A stretch of DNA of 43,384 bases, taken from assembly GCF_000171235.2 (NCBI RefSeq), contig NZ_ABEA03000180.1:1-43384 (forward strand). Reading direction: 5' to 3'. Position 1 is the stretch's first letter. The number at the start of each line of letters is the position of its first letter. Of this stretch, positions 8,381 through 15,801 are shown one piece after another. Both the position numbers and the translations under genes were made by a program. This stretch comes from Geminisphaera colitermitum TAV2 (lineage in GTDB: Bacteria; Verrucomicrobiota; Verrucomicrobiia; Opitutales; Opitutaceae). The notes beneath the pieces are model-generated. The model saw nothing but the letters and a program-made list of their open reading frames with translations, ran no database searches and was not told the origin of the DNA.

Positions 8381-9704
8381 TATACGCGCTAACATGTTGT
8401 CTTTACATGGGAGGAGGAAACGGGTAGATAGGTGGGATGAAAAAGACATGGATGACGGAAGAGTGGGGGCTGGTGAAGGGGCTGCTGCCGGAAGGGTGGG
8501 AGGTGGCGGCCAGGGAGCAAGGAGCGTTCAAGCAGGCCAAGGGGATAAGAACGGCGGAGGAGTTGCTCAGGCTGATATTGATGCACGCTGGGAGCGGGCT
8601 GTCGTTGAGGCATGCGGTGGCGAGGGGGGCGGCGGCAGGGTTGCCGGAGGTCTCGGATGTGGCGTTGCTCAAGAGGCTGAGGAACGCGGAGGGTTGGCTG
8701 AGGTGGATGAGCGTAAGGTTGCTTGAGCAGCAGGCCGGACAGCCGAGGTGGTCGAGATTGCCGGAAGGGTGGACGGCGGTGGCGGTGGACAGCACGACCA
8801 TAGAGGAATCCGGAGCAAGCGGAACGGACTGGAGACTGCATTATGCGATCGGACTGCCCAGCCTGTTTTGCGAACAGGCCGAACTGACCGACAACAAGGG
8901 GGGCGAAAGTCTGTGCCGTTACAAGGTGCGCAAGGGGGATTTGTTTTTGGGCGACCGGAATTTTTGCCGAGCCCCGCAGATCAGGCATGTGATGGATCAT
9001 CAGGGGGCGGTCCTGTTACGCTGGCACAGCACCAGTCTGCCCTTGTTTGACCAGCAGGGGCATGCGCTGGACGTTCCCGCATGGCTGGCCCAGTTGCGTT
9101 CCCGTCAGTGCTCCGGACTGCCCGTCTTCCTCAAGGACGGCACCGCCTTGCGCCTGTGCGCCCTTCGCGTCAGCCCACAGGCCGCCCAACGCGAACGAGC
9201 CAAAATCAGGCTCAGCGCCAAAAAAAACGGCCGCAAACCCTCCTGCCAGTGCCTGTGCATGGCTGATTACATTGTCGTTGTCACTTCCCTGCCCTCCTCT
9301 TGCCTGGACTCCCGCGGCATCCTCCAACTCTACCGCCTGCGCTGGCAGATCGAACTGGCTTTCAAACGCCTCAAATCACTCCTGAACACTGGCCACGTCC
9401 CAAAAAAAGACCCCCTCAGCTCCCGCTCATGGCTCCAAGCCAAATTACTCACCTGCTTGCTCATCGAAAAATCCCTCCTCCAATCAGAGGTTTTTTCCCC
9501 CTGGGGATTCATCCTCCCTGACTAACTCCAGATGGACTGAGTTTGTCTTCGCTCGCGATTGTCTCCTCTCTTGTCTGGCCATCCCTCTCTCCCTAAGCCT
9601 CTTCCTTCTCTGCGGCCATCGCCTACGCGGTTCCCTCGGCTACCCTCCTCGCAAGCGCATCCCCCACCGTATCCTCATCAAATCTTAACATGTTAGCGCT
9701 TATA
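8381..9704 (+). mobile_element. IS4-family insertion sequence, 1324 bp
   Basis: Both ends are visible. The left end reads TATACGCGCTAACATGTT, and the right end read on the opposite strand gives TATAAGCGCTAACATGTT, matching at 17 of 18 positions. A 12-bp direct repeat GGTCGGGAGACC flanks the element (8369-8380 and 9705-9716); duplications of 10-13 bp are normal for IS4-type transposition. It encodes one DDE transposase in the same direction as clpC. The element landed inside a type A palindromic repeat, and removing it with one copy of the duplication restores an intact repeat. Confidence 0.92.
8437..9525 (+). CDS. IS4-family DDE transposase, C-terminus probably frameshifted
   Basis: 362 residues. 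Catalytic residues are visible as Asp118 (VAVDSTT), Asp173 (LGDRNF) and Glu306, within the IS4 signature Y-x2-R-x3-E-x6-K (Tyr299, Arg302, Glu306, Lys313). The reading frame stops at 9525, but the next frame (+1) stays open to a stop at 9686-9688 and gives a basic, hydrophobic tail like that expected at the end of IS4 transposases (from about 9530: RWTEFVFARDCLLSCLAIPL, later RKRIPHRILIKS). The likely break lies at or near the slippery T6C5 run at 9491-9501. A continuous product would be about 417 residues, normal for the family. So this copy is either inactivated by an indel or uses a frameshift. A purine-rich AGGTGGG precedes the ATG. Confidence 0.85.
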   Translation: MKKTWMTEEWGLVKGLLPEGWEVAAREQGAFKQAKGIRTAEELLRLILMHAGSGLSLRHAVARGAAAGLPEVSDVALLKRLRNAEGWLRWMSVRLLEQQAGQPRWSRLPEGWTAVAVDSTTIEESGASGTDWRLHYAIGLPSLFCEQAELTDNKGGESLCRYKVRKGDLFLGDRNFCRAPQIRHVMDHQGAVLLRWHSTSLPLFDQQGHALDVPAWLAQLRSRQCSGLPVFLKDGTALRLCALRVSPQAAQRERAKIRLSAKKNGRKPSCQCLCMADYIVVVTSLPSSCLDSRGILQLYRLRWQIELAFKRLKSLLNTGHVPKKDPLSSRSWLQAKLLTCLLIEKSLLQSEVFSPWGFILPD

Positions 9705-9795
9705 GGTCGGGAGACCCGCCGACGGCGCGAAGCGCCGCCCATCCGGAAGGCGCGGCTGCGCCGCGTCTGGCGGGTCGGGAGACCCGCCCTCCTTA
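9705..9795. repeat. Right part of the split type A palindromic repeat
   Basis: Begins with the 12-bp target duplication and ends 8 bases before the stop of the minus-strand stress protein. It contains the inner hairpins GGCGCGAAGCGCC and GGCGCGGCTGCGCCGC and the closing arm GGCGGGTCGGGAGACCCGCC. Together with 8359-8380 it is one of four copies in the window (others at 15653, 18004 and 36631). Confidence 0.85.
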
Positions 9796-9802
9796 GTTTG
9801 GC

Positions 9803-10264
9803 TTATTTCTTAGCCGTAGCCTTTGCTTTTGTCGCTGCTGGCGGCACCACGACCACCGGGCAGGTCGCCTTTTTCAAGACCGCCTGCGTCGTGCTGCCGA
9901 TGATCAGATTATAGAGCGCCGTATGACCATGTGCGCCGAGGACGATCGCATCGACCTTGCGTTTGCGGGCCACCTCTATGATGGCCGGTGCCGCCGGTCC
10001 ATTTTCCAAGATGCCTTGGGCCTTGAAACCACGAGCCTCAACCGTCTTGACCAGATGCATCAACTGTTGCTCGGCAGTCTTGCGGGCCAGGGCAATCGTC
10101 TCGTGTAACATCTCGACCCCCACGCCGTAATCCGTGGTGACGAGAGGGGGCGTTAGACTGTGCAGGAAGAAGACCTTGGCGCCCGGCGTGGCGAGTTTCT
10201 CAACGGTGGACAAAAGGGCGCGCGTGGCACCCGAGAAATCAACGGGGACAAGTAGGGTTTTCAT
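9803..10264 (-). CDS. Universal stress protein, UspA family
   Basis: 153 residues, single USP domain. The start KTLLVPVDFS gives the first strand and the ATP-binding Asp. The nucleotide motif G-x2-G-x9-G-S is complete (Gly110, Gly113, Gly123, Ser124, in GAHGHTALYNLIIGST), followed by TCPVVVVP. This is therefore the ATP-binding class. The tail is rich in Ala and Lys. Members of the family help cells survive starvation and other stress, but the biochemical role is usually undefined. It appears monocistronic; a palindromic repeat sits directly beyond its stop. Confidence 0.93.
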   Translation of the reverse strand: MKTLLVPVDFSGATRALLSTVEKLATPGAKVFFLHSLTPPLVTTDYGVGVEMLHETIALARKTAEQQLMHLVKTVEARGFKAQGILENGPAAPAIIEVARKRKVDAIVLGAHGHTALYNLIIGSTTQAVLKKATCPVVVVPPAATKAKATAKK

Positions 10265-10373
10265 AACACCGTCACATTGATTCTAATCACACCGGGGACA
10301 AGTCCCTAACGCCGAATAATCAGAAAAATTATTTCGGCCCAAAATGCAGGTCCGTTGCTCGTTTTGTTGAAGT

Positions 10374-10391
10374 GCGGCGATTCATCGCCGC
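10374..10391. repeat. Short perfect palindrome
   Basis: GCGGCGAT-TC-ATCGCCGC, an 8-bp perfect stem with a 2-base spacer, between the stress protein gene and the moeB-like gene. No adjacent T-run. Probably a small REP-type palindrome 3' of the moeB-like gene. Confidence 0.6.
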
Positions 10392-10445
10392 CCTACAAAA
10401 TCTGAGAGAGAGATCACCCAATGCGCCGGAGAGCTGATCCAAGCA

Positions 10446-11693
10446 TCAGTTCTGTCCCCATGCCGTGATCCCGCCTTGCAGACTGAGGATGTTGGCAAAG
10501 CCATGATGCCCGCGCAGCGCCGGAAGGGCCTTCAGACTGCGGCGACCACGGGCGCAATAAACAATCGTTGGCTGCAAAGGGTCGAGCGCCGCCAGCGCGG
10601 CTTCCGCCGCCGGGGTTCCAAGCTGGTCGAGTGGCACATGCACGGACGGTTCGATGGCCGCCAGGGCGCGCTCCCAGTCTTCGCGCACATCGATAAGCTG
10701 GCGATGCACGCCACCGGCGCGAAGGGCGCGCAATTCATCAATTGTAATCTCGTCGGGACTGGCGGCATCGGTGCCATTGGCTGCGGTGATTTGAGTCATG
10801 GTCGCGCACGTTTGCCCGAAATCCTCTGCTGGCAACTCGCGGAGCCTCTGATTTTGCGGATCGGCGGTGATGGCCAGCGTGCGCATCTCCATCGTCAGCG
10901 CATCGACCAACAGCAACCGCCCCGCCAGCGGATGCCCGATGCCGGTGAGGATTTTTAACGTTTCCGTCGCCTGGAGCGTGCCGACGATTCCCGGCAGCAC
11001 ACCGAGCACGCCCGCCTCCGCGCACGATGGCGCGTCCCCCGGCGCGGGCGGTTCGGGAAAGAGGCAACGGTAGGTCGGCGACGTTGCTGGCGATGTTGAC
11101 GAGGCAGGGGGGGGGGGGGGGGGGGGAGGAAAATTGAACACGCTGACCTGTCCGCCAAATCCCTGAATCGCCCCATACACGAACGGACGCCGCCCGATGA
11201 CGCACGCATCATTGACGAGGTAGCGCGTGGCGAAGTTGTCGGAACCATCAATGACCACGTCGTGCGCGGCGACGAGGGCGAGGGCGTTGTCGCGCGTGAA
11301 GCGTTCGGTGTGCGGCTCAATGGTGACGAGAGGATTGAGCGCGCGCAGCCGTCGCGCCGCGACCTCCGCCTTGGGTTGGCCGGTGTCGTCTGTAGTGAAA
11401 ATCACCTGACGCTGGAGGTTCGACGTATCGACGCGGTCCGGGTCAAGCAGCGTGATGTGCCCCACGCCTGCGGCGGTGAGGTAGAGAAGCGCCGGACAGC
11501 CAAGCCCGCCCGCGCCGATCACGAGAACACGTGCCCGCTTGAGCGCGAGTTGCGCGCCGGGACCAAACCCCGCGAGCGAAAGCTGCCGGGAGTAGCGGGC
11601 AAAGTCGGCGGTCGTAAGATTTACGGCGGAAGCGGCGGCGGTGACAAACGCGGCAGAGATGACAGGCGGTGAGGGGGCTGGGATGTCCGGCAT
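10446..11693 (-). CDS. MoeB/ThiF-type adenylyltransferase fused to rhodanese
   Basis: 415 residues. An E1-like domain activates the C-terminal glycine of a sulfur-carrier protein (MoaD, ThiS or similar), and a C-terminal rhodanese domain supplies sulfur, as in MOCS3/MoeZ proteins. Visible: nucleotide loop GAGGLG (60-65), the conserved DxDxV and NLQRQ region (84-96), catalytic Cys224 in SCAEAGVLG, and rhodanese Cys380 in CARGRRS. Odd points: eight consecutive prolines (about 189-196), encoded by a 20-base homopolymer, interrupt the loop before YRCLFPEPP. Of the four zinc cysteines usual in MoeB, only one of each pair remains (Cys210; Cys296). Whether the target is molybdopterin, thiamine or tRNA thiolation cannot be told, since no carrier-protein gene is adjacent. 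The PIN toxin gene lies 30 bases upstream. Confidence 0.9.
   Translation of the reverse strand: MPDIPAPSPPVISAAFVTAAASAVNLTTADFARYSRQLSLAGFGPGAQLALKRARVLVIGAGGLGCPALLYLTAAGVGHITLLDPDRVDTSNLQRQVIFTTDDTGQPKAEVAARRLRALNPLVTIEPHTERFTRDNALALVAAHDVVIDGSDNFATRYLVNDACVIGRRPFVYGAIQGFGGQVSVFNFPPPPPPPPASSTSPATSPTYRCLFPEPPAPGDAPSCAEAGVLGVLPGIVGTLQATETLKILTGIGHPLAGRLLLVDALTMEMRTLAITADPQNQRLRELPAEDFGQTCATMTQITAANGTDAASPDEITIDELRALRAGGVHRQLIDVREDWERALAAIEPSVHVPLDQLGTPAAEAALAALDPLQPTIVYCARGRRSLKALPALRGHHGFANILSLQGGITAWGQN
11107..11126. repeat. G20 homopolymer inside the moeB-like gene
   Basis: The longest homopolymer in the window. On the coding strand it encodes poly-proline in the loop upstream of the zinc-site region. 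Twenty is not a multiple of three, yet both the E1 and the rhodanese domains are in the same frame, so gain or loss of one base would cut off the second half of the protein. Confidence 0.95.
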
Positions 11694-11723
11694 GGCTGGA
11701 TAAGCGAATTAATGATGGCTCAT

Positions 11724-12140
11724 TCAGGGATGAATCACAGGCACGGACTCTCCCCGGTTGCGGCGATAAATCTGAAAATCCGTGATGTCGGTCGTGATGA
11801 CCTTTGCCTGCGGAAACATTTCCGAAAGACGCAGCACACAGGCATCGGCCACATCCATTTTGTCCCCATACTTCCGGATTTTCCCCGCGAGATTCACGCC
11901 TTCATCCTCAATCAAAGGGAGAACATGGAGATCACCGCGTGACGGCATCTCAAGCACACGCGTCACCGTTTCCGGACTGGTGCGAACATGCCAGCAAACC
12001 TCCGCAAGCACAGCTTCGCATGTGATCGGAGCCTCGCCGAGAACGGCCAGCACCTGCATTGCCCACGCATGATGTTTGTCCCTGCGATTGAGAAAGGCGA
12101 CCAGCGGCCCTGTATCGAGAATGTAGCGGGGAGATTTCAT
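11724..12140 (-). CDS. PIN-domain ribonuclease toxin (VapC-like)
   Basis: 138 residues. The acidic residues of the PIN active site are visible: Asp in YILDTGPLVAFLN near residue 9, Glu near residue 43 to 47 (CEAVLAEVCW), Asp in MDVADACVLRLSE near residue 97, and Asp in TTDITDFQIYR near residue 117 to 120. Such proteins cleave tRNA or rRNA when freed from their antitoxin. The start codon overlaps the stop of the upstream small gene as ATGA, which is typical for translationally coupled toxin-antitoxin pairs. This lineage of PIN proteins also includes non-toxin nucleases, but the overlap favours a toxin. Confidence 0.85.
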   Translation of the reverse strand: MKSPRYILDTGPLVAFLNRRDKHHAWAMQVLAVLGEAPITCEAVLAEVCWHVRTSPETVTRVLEMPSRGDLHVLPLIEDEGVNLAGKIRKYGDKMDVADACVLRLSEMFPQAKVITTDITDFQIYRRNRGESVPVIHP

Positions 12141-12334
12141 TTTCCCGCCAGTCCCTCCCGCGTGGACAGATCGGCGGCCCCATCCATCATGCCGGCGGCA
12201 TCGGCGGCAAAACGAAAGACCGGACGCACCGCATTGCGTCCAGCCAGCCGCCTTCGGCTCCTATTCCCGGCTCCCTTGGCACCGGCAACAGAAGTTGGTG
12301 AAGATTTCGTTTTCCGAAGGAGCGCTGATTTCAT
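12137..12334 (-). CDS. Putative antitoxin of the PIN toxin
   Basis: 65 residues from the ATG at 12334, ending in a 4-base overlap with the PIN gene. The N-terminus is basic (KSALLRKTKS), the middle Arg-rich (NRSRRRLAGRN). The C-terminal half, RPVFRFAADAAGMMD and onward, resembles the toxin-wrapping tail of some VapB-type antitoxins. No ribbon-helix-helix or AbrB fold can be proven by eye. The assignment rests on position, size and overlap. The frame continues upstream to 12541 through the C17 tract, but that extension is low-complexity and overlaps the divergent promoter region. Confidence 0.55.
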   Translation of the reverse strand: MKSALLRKTKSSPTSVAGAKGAGNRSRRRLAGRNAVRPVFRFAADAAGMMDGAADLSTREGLAGK

Positions 12335-12386
12335 GCCCGACAACTTACCCCCGGATATTCGCGCTGGAAGATTTTTCTTCCCCCCT

Positions 12387-12403
12387 CCCCCCCCCCCCCC
12401 CCC
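12387..12403. repeat. C17 homopolymer in a divergent promoter region
   Basis: Seventeen C, preceded by C6-T. It lies between the antitoxin start (12334, minus) and the MFS exporter start (12480, plus), where a length change could alter promoter spacing for either gene. Confidence 0.95.
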
Positions 12404-12479
12404 GTCCCTCGACACACTTCGCATCGCCTGACGCGCTCGCTTGCGCCGCGTGCAATCCTCGCTAACTGGTTTCGCCTCC

Positions 12480-13829
12480 GTGTCCACCAACGCCAACCTG
12501 TCACCACCTCGCCGCCTCTCGCTTGGAGTCATTTTTCTCACGCTCTACATCGACCTCATCGGGTTCTCGATCATCTTCCCCCTCGCGCCCGACTTGATGC
12601 GCCACTACCTCGCCACCGACGGCACGCAAGGAGTCCTCGGCTGGCTGCTCACCCACCTTGAGAGCGCCGCCACCGTGCTCGGCGGCAGTCTTGGCAGCAG
12701 TCAACAAAACCATCTGCCGGAGGTGTTGTTTGGCGGCGTGGTGAGTTCGCTGTTCTCGCTCCTGCAATTTGTTTTCGCCCCCTTCTGGGGCGGCCTCTCC
12801 GATCGGCGCGGACGGCGCGGTGTGCTCCTGTTCACCGTGACCGGCACCGCAGGCAGTTACCTGCTGTGGGCCTTGAGCGGCTCGTTCTGGGTGTTCCTTG
12901 TCGCGCGTCTGCTGGGGGGCGCATTTGGCGGCAATCTCTCCGTGGCCACCGCGGCCGTGGCCGACGTAACCACTCGCAAGGAACGCGCCAAGGCGATGGG
13001 CATCGTGGGCGCGGCGTTCGGGCTCGGCCTCGTCACCGGTCCGCTCGTCGGCGCAGGCGCGGCCCAATTCAATCTGCTCGCCCGCCATCCGTCGCTGGCG
13101 GAGTGGGGCGTCAACCCTTTCACCATGCCGGCGCTCATCGCGCTGGGACTCAGCGTGGTCAACCTGCTGTGGATCGGGGCGCGGTTTCACGAGACACTTA
13201 CGCCCGACGCACGTGACCACTCCGTCGAGCCGCGCACGCGCAATCCCATCCGCGCAATCCTCGGCCTTGCCAATCCCGCCGTGCGTGGCGTCAACCTTGT
13301 GGCGTTCATCTACGCGCTGGCGTTTGTTGCAATGGAGACGTCGCTGGTGTTCCTCGGCTCCGAACGTTTCGGCTACACCGCGCGCCAGAACGGCATGGTC
13401 ATGGGTTTTCTGGGCCTGTGCTCGATCGTCACTCAAGGCTACATTGTCCGCAAACTGCTCAACCGCGTGAGCGAGACGCGCATTCTCTCCGGCGGCCTTA
13501 TTCTCACCACGCTGGGCCTGCTCTGCACTGGCTTCGCGCCGTATCCAGTTTTCCTCTACCTCGGGGCGGCCCTGCTTGCGACCGGCAGCGGCCTTGTCAA
13601 CCCGTCCACCACCGGCCTCATCTCACTCTATTCCAGCGTGGACGAACAAGGCCGCGTGCTCGGCATCTATCGTGCGCTCGGCGCGCTCGCCCGCGCCATC
13701 ACGCCGTTGTTCGCGGGCGTGATCTATTATGCCGTGCCCGGCCACAGCCACACGCTTTACGTTCTAGCCGCCGCGCTGGCCGCCATCGCCTGGGGACTCG
13801 GACGCCGCCTGCCGCAACCGGTGCGGTAG
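12480..13829 (+). CDS. MFS transporter, TetA-like drug/metabolite exporter
   Basis: About 449 residues with twelve predicted membrane segments. The first helix region holds the LYIDLIGFSIIFPLAPDL signature common to TetA-type antiporters. Loop 2-3 carries the MFS motif GGLSDRRGRRGVLL, and helix 5 has the antiporter-type GLGLVTGPLVG. An extra ~35-residue soluble stretch sits between helices 1 and 2 (about 40-70). The gene would export a small molecule in exchange for protons; the substrate is unknown. I chose the GTG at 12480; the frame also allows a TTG at 12441. It is divergent from the PIN toxin pair. Confidence 0.85.
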   Translation: MSTNANLSPPRRLSLGVIFLTLYIDLIGFSIIFPLAPDLMRHYLATDGTQGVLGWLLTHLESAATVLGGSLGSSQQNHLPEVLFGGVVSSLFSLLQFVFAPFWGGLSDRRGRRGVLLFTVTGTAGSYLLWALSGSFWVFLVARLLGGAFGGNLSVATAAVADVTTRKERAKAMGIVGAAFGLGLVTGPLVGAGAAQFNLLARHPSLAEWGVNPFTMPALIALGLSVVNLLWIGARFHETLTPDARDHSVEPRTRNPIRAILGLANPAVRGVNLVAFIYALAFVAMETSLVFLGSERFGYTARQNGMVMGFLGLCSIVTQGYIVRKLLNRVSETRILSGGLILTTLGLLCTGFAPYPVFLYLGAALLATGSGLVNPSTTGLISLYSSVDEQGRVLGIYRALGALARAITPLFAGVIYYAVPGHSHTLYVLAAALAAIAWGLGRRLPQPVR

Positions 13830-13876
13830 CGCAGCGGGCAGAAATTAGTAGTCAGACGCTGATCTCTGATTTCTGG

Positions 13877-14641
13877 CTACTGTTTACTGACTACTGGTTT
13901 CAGCAGTGCGAACATGAGAATCGCGGCGGCGGCGGAAACGTTGAGCGATTCGATTTTTCCGCTGCCGGGGATTGTAACAAGGCGCGTGCAAGCATCGGCG
14001 ACCTCAGCAGCCAGGCCGTGCTCCTCGTTGCCAAGCACAAGCGCGCGCGGCCCTCCCCCCCCCCCCCCCCCCGTCAACGCGGGCAAAGTCAACGCTCCGC
14101 CGCGGGTGGCCGCTCCGACGACTTCGTAACCGGCCTCGCGCAACTCGGCGCAGAACCGGGCCAGCGTCGGCACACGCCAGAGCGTGAGGTGTTCGAGTCC
14201 GCCCTCGGCGATGCGATGCGCGGATTCGCCCGGCAACGCGGCAGACGCGTGAGCCGGGATGATGATGTGCGCGACACCGAAAAACGCCGCGGTGCGCGCG
14301 ATGGCCCCGACGTTGTGCGCGTTGCCGATGCGATCGAGCAGCAGCAGCGGCGTGCCCGCCTTCGCCCACGCCCGCATCTCGCGCGGCAGCGGGGCGCGGA
14401 GCGCGGGCTCGTCCACCACGGCAACGACGCCGCCGTGGTGCAGGGTGCCGGCGATCTTGGCGAGTTCGGCGGGCTCAACGCAGCGATAGACTTTTTTGGC
14501 GAGGGCGAGGGCCTTGCAAATAATGCCGAGTTTGCGACCTGTTTCGTAGTCGAAGTATAGACGGCGGAAGCTGGCGGCGTCGCGTTGAAAACGCGCTTTT
14601 ACCGCCGGGAGTCCGCAAAGTTTAAGTTCGGCGCTGGCCAT
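13877..14641 (-). CDS. SpoU/TrmH-family RNA 2'-O-methyltransferase
   Basis: 254 residues. An N-terminal L30e-like RNA-binding part (about 1-80, including LHHGGVVAVVDEP) precedes the SPOUT knot domain. Motif 1 is DRIGNAHNVGAIARTAAFFG (about 103-122), motif 2 VLGNEEHGL (202-210) and motif 3 IPGSGKIESLNVSAAAAI (about 224-241). It would methylate ribose 2'-OH in rRNA or tRNA with S-adenosylmethionine; overall layout is closest to YfiF/RlmB-like proteins, the target base being unknown. Seven glycines (191-197) from an 18-base homopolymer sit in the loop before motif 2. I chose the ATG at 14641; the frame is open to 14941 but the extension is Arg/Pro-rich and not family-like. Convergent with the MFS gene, 47 bases apart. 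Confidence 0.92.
   Translation of the reverse strand: MASAELKLCGLPAVKARFQRDAASFRRLYFDYETGRKLGIICKALALAKKVYRCVEPAELAKIAGTLHHGGVVAVVDEPALRAPLPREMRAWAKAGTPLLLLDRIGNAHNVGAIARTAAFFGVAHIIIPAHASAALPGESAHRIAEGGLEHLTLWRVPTLARFCAELREAGYEVVGAATRGGALTLPALTGGGGGGGPRALVLGNEEHGLAAEVADACTRLVTIPGSGKIESLNVSAAAAILMFALLKPVVSKQ
14055..14072. repeat. C18 homopolymer inside the TrmH-like gene
   Basis: On the coding strand it encodes six of the seven glycines at residues 191-197, just before SPOUT motif 2. The length is a multiple of three. Confidence 0.95.
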
Positions 14642-14709
14642 GCGCGCAACGGGGCCGTGTTTGCGCCCCGCTGGCAAGCGCGCAGTGAAATCAAGCCGCT
14701 CCTTGGTGC

Positions 14710-14949
14710 CTACACCTTGGCGCTGTTGTCGCACTTGAAGTGGACGCGCGAACGACGCAGGGCGAGGGCGCGTTGGGAGACGTCGAGGGCGCTGTTGCGG
14801 CGCTCGATCTTGTGATGATGGGATGCCCCCGTCGCGCCGTTCCCGGCCTCGTCGAGCACGGCGGCGGTGGCGAAGCAGAGCAGGAGTTCGGCCCGCTCCG
14901 GCAGGCGCGCACCGGGAAACCCGGCATGGGACGCCAGCCATCGGACCAT
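14710..14949 (-). CDS. Hypothetical small protein, uncertain
   Basis: A 79-residue frame (ATG at 14949; another ATG at 15018 gives 102 residues). The region between [16 protein letters not shown] and the C-terminal [20 protein letters not shown] looks like real helical protein with a basic C-terminal end. I recognise no family. It fills most of the gap between the TrmH-like gene and msrB, 68 bases upstream of the former and in the same direction. Coding status is unproven. Confidence 0.35.
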   Translation of the reverse strand: MVRWLASHAGFPGARLPERAELLLCFATAAVLDEAGNGATGASHHHKIERRNSALDVSQRALALRRSRVHFKCDNSAKV

Positions 14950-15055
14950 TGAAAAAGGAAGACTGCTTGTTGCTGATTCGCTCACGGTGGCGATGGTGCT
15001 AGTCGCACCGCACCGCAAGTCAACCGGGGCGTTGCAATCGCAAAGTCACCCGCCG

Positions 15056-15643
15056 ATGAACGCCGCCTCCACCGCCCGCCGCCGCCTGAGTCCGGTCCTC
15101 GCCATTGCCCTTGTGGCGAGTCTGCCGGCGTGCGGTGGCGGTCGAGGTTCCGTGTGTTCGGTTCCGCCGCCTTCCCCACCCGCTCAACCCGCTTCTTCCA
15201 ATCCGCCCATGATCGAAAAAATCCATAAAACCGACGCCGAATGGCGCGCTGCGCTCACTCCAATCCAGTATCATGTGCTCCGCGAAAAGGGTACCGAACG
15301 CCCCGGCACCGGTGAATATCTCAACAACAACGAAGCCGGCATCTATGTATGCGCGGCGTGCGGGCTGGAGCTGTTTTCGTCGGAAACGAAATTCGACTCG
15401 CATTGCGGCTGGCCGAGTTTTTACCGCCCCATTGCGGAGGGCAGCGTGCGCAATTCCCGCGACACAAGCCACGGGATGATCCGCACCGAGAACACCTGTC
15501 CGCGCTGCGGCAGTCATCTCGGACACGTTTTTCCAGATGGTCCGCCACCCACGGGCCTGCGGTATTGCATGAACTCGGCGGCGCTGAAATTCATCCCCGC
15601 CAAGGATGTGCCTGCCTACCGGTCCGCTGCGAAGATGCAGTAG
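15056..15643 (+). CDS. msrB: Peptide-methionine (R)-S-oxide reductase, lipoprotein form
   Basis: 195 residues. A lipoprotein signal peptide with lipobox LPAC (Cys26) and a short Pro/Ser linker precede the MsrB domain (about 53-185). Zinc ligands are Cys99/Cys102 (CAAC) and Cys148/Cys151 (CPRC). GWPSF and the catalytic Cys171 in RYCMNSAAL are intact. The enzyme reduces methionine-R-sulfoxide in proteins; the signal peptide places it at the membrane facing the periplasm, so it probably repairs envelope proteins. MsrB is more often cytosolic, so the lipoprotein form is a useful detail. A second in-frame ATG at residue 52 would give a soluble form. The gene is followed after nine bases by a type A palindromic repeat. 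Confidence 0.93.
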   Translation: MNAASTARRRLSPVLAIALVASLPACGGGRGSVCSVPPPSPPAQPASSNPPMIEKIHKTDAEWRAALTPIQYHVLREKGTERPGTGEYLNNNEAGIYVCAACGLELFSSETKFDSHCGWPSFYRPIAEGSVRNSRDTSHGMIRTENTCPRCGSHLGHVFPDGPPPTGLRYCMNSAALKFIPAKDVPAYRSAAKMQ

Positions 15644-15652
15644 CTAAATATT

Positions 15653-15764
15653 AAGGAGGGCGGGTCTCCTGACCCGCCGACGGTGCGAAGCACCACCATT
15701 CCGTTTTTTTTCGGATGGGCGCGGCTGCGCCGCGTCTGGCGGGTCGGGAGACCCGCCCTCCTAA
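15653..15764. repeat. Type A palindromic repeat (REPIN-like), copy 2
   Basis: 112 bp with inverted ends: AAGGAGGGCGGGTCTCCTGA on the left and a matching arm ending CCCGCCCTCC on the right, around variable inner hairpins. Immediately 3' of msrB (plus) and 38 bases from the stop of rny (minus), so it lies between convergent genes. Confidence 0.9.
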
Positions 15765-15801
15765 GTAACGGGGGGATGCTGGTCTGGTAGTCGCCGCGTG
15801 G

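Noticed and set aside
15690-15705. T8 run inside a type A repeat as an intrinsic terminator of msrB
   Set aside because: The T-run sits in a hairpin loop between CCG and CGG, not after a GC stem.
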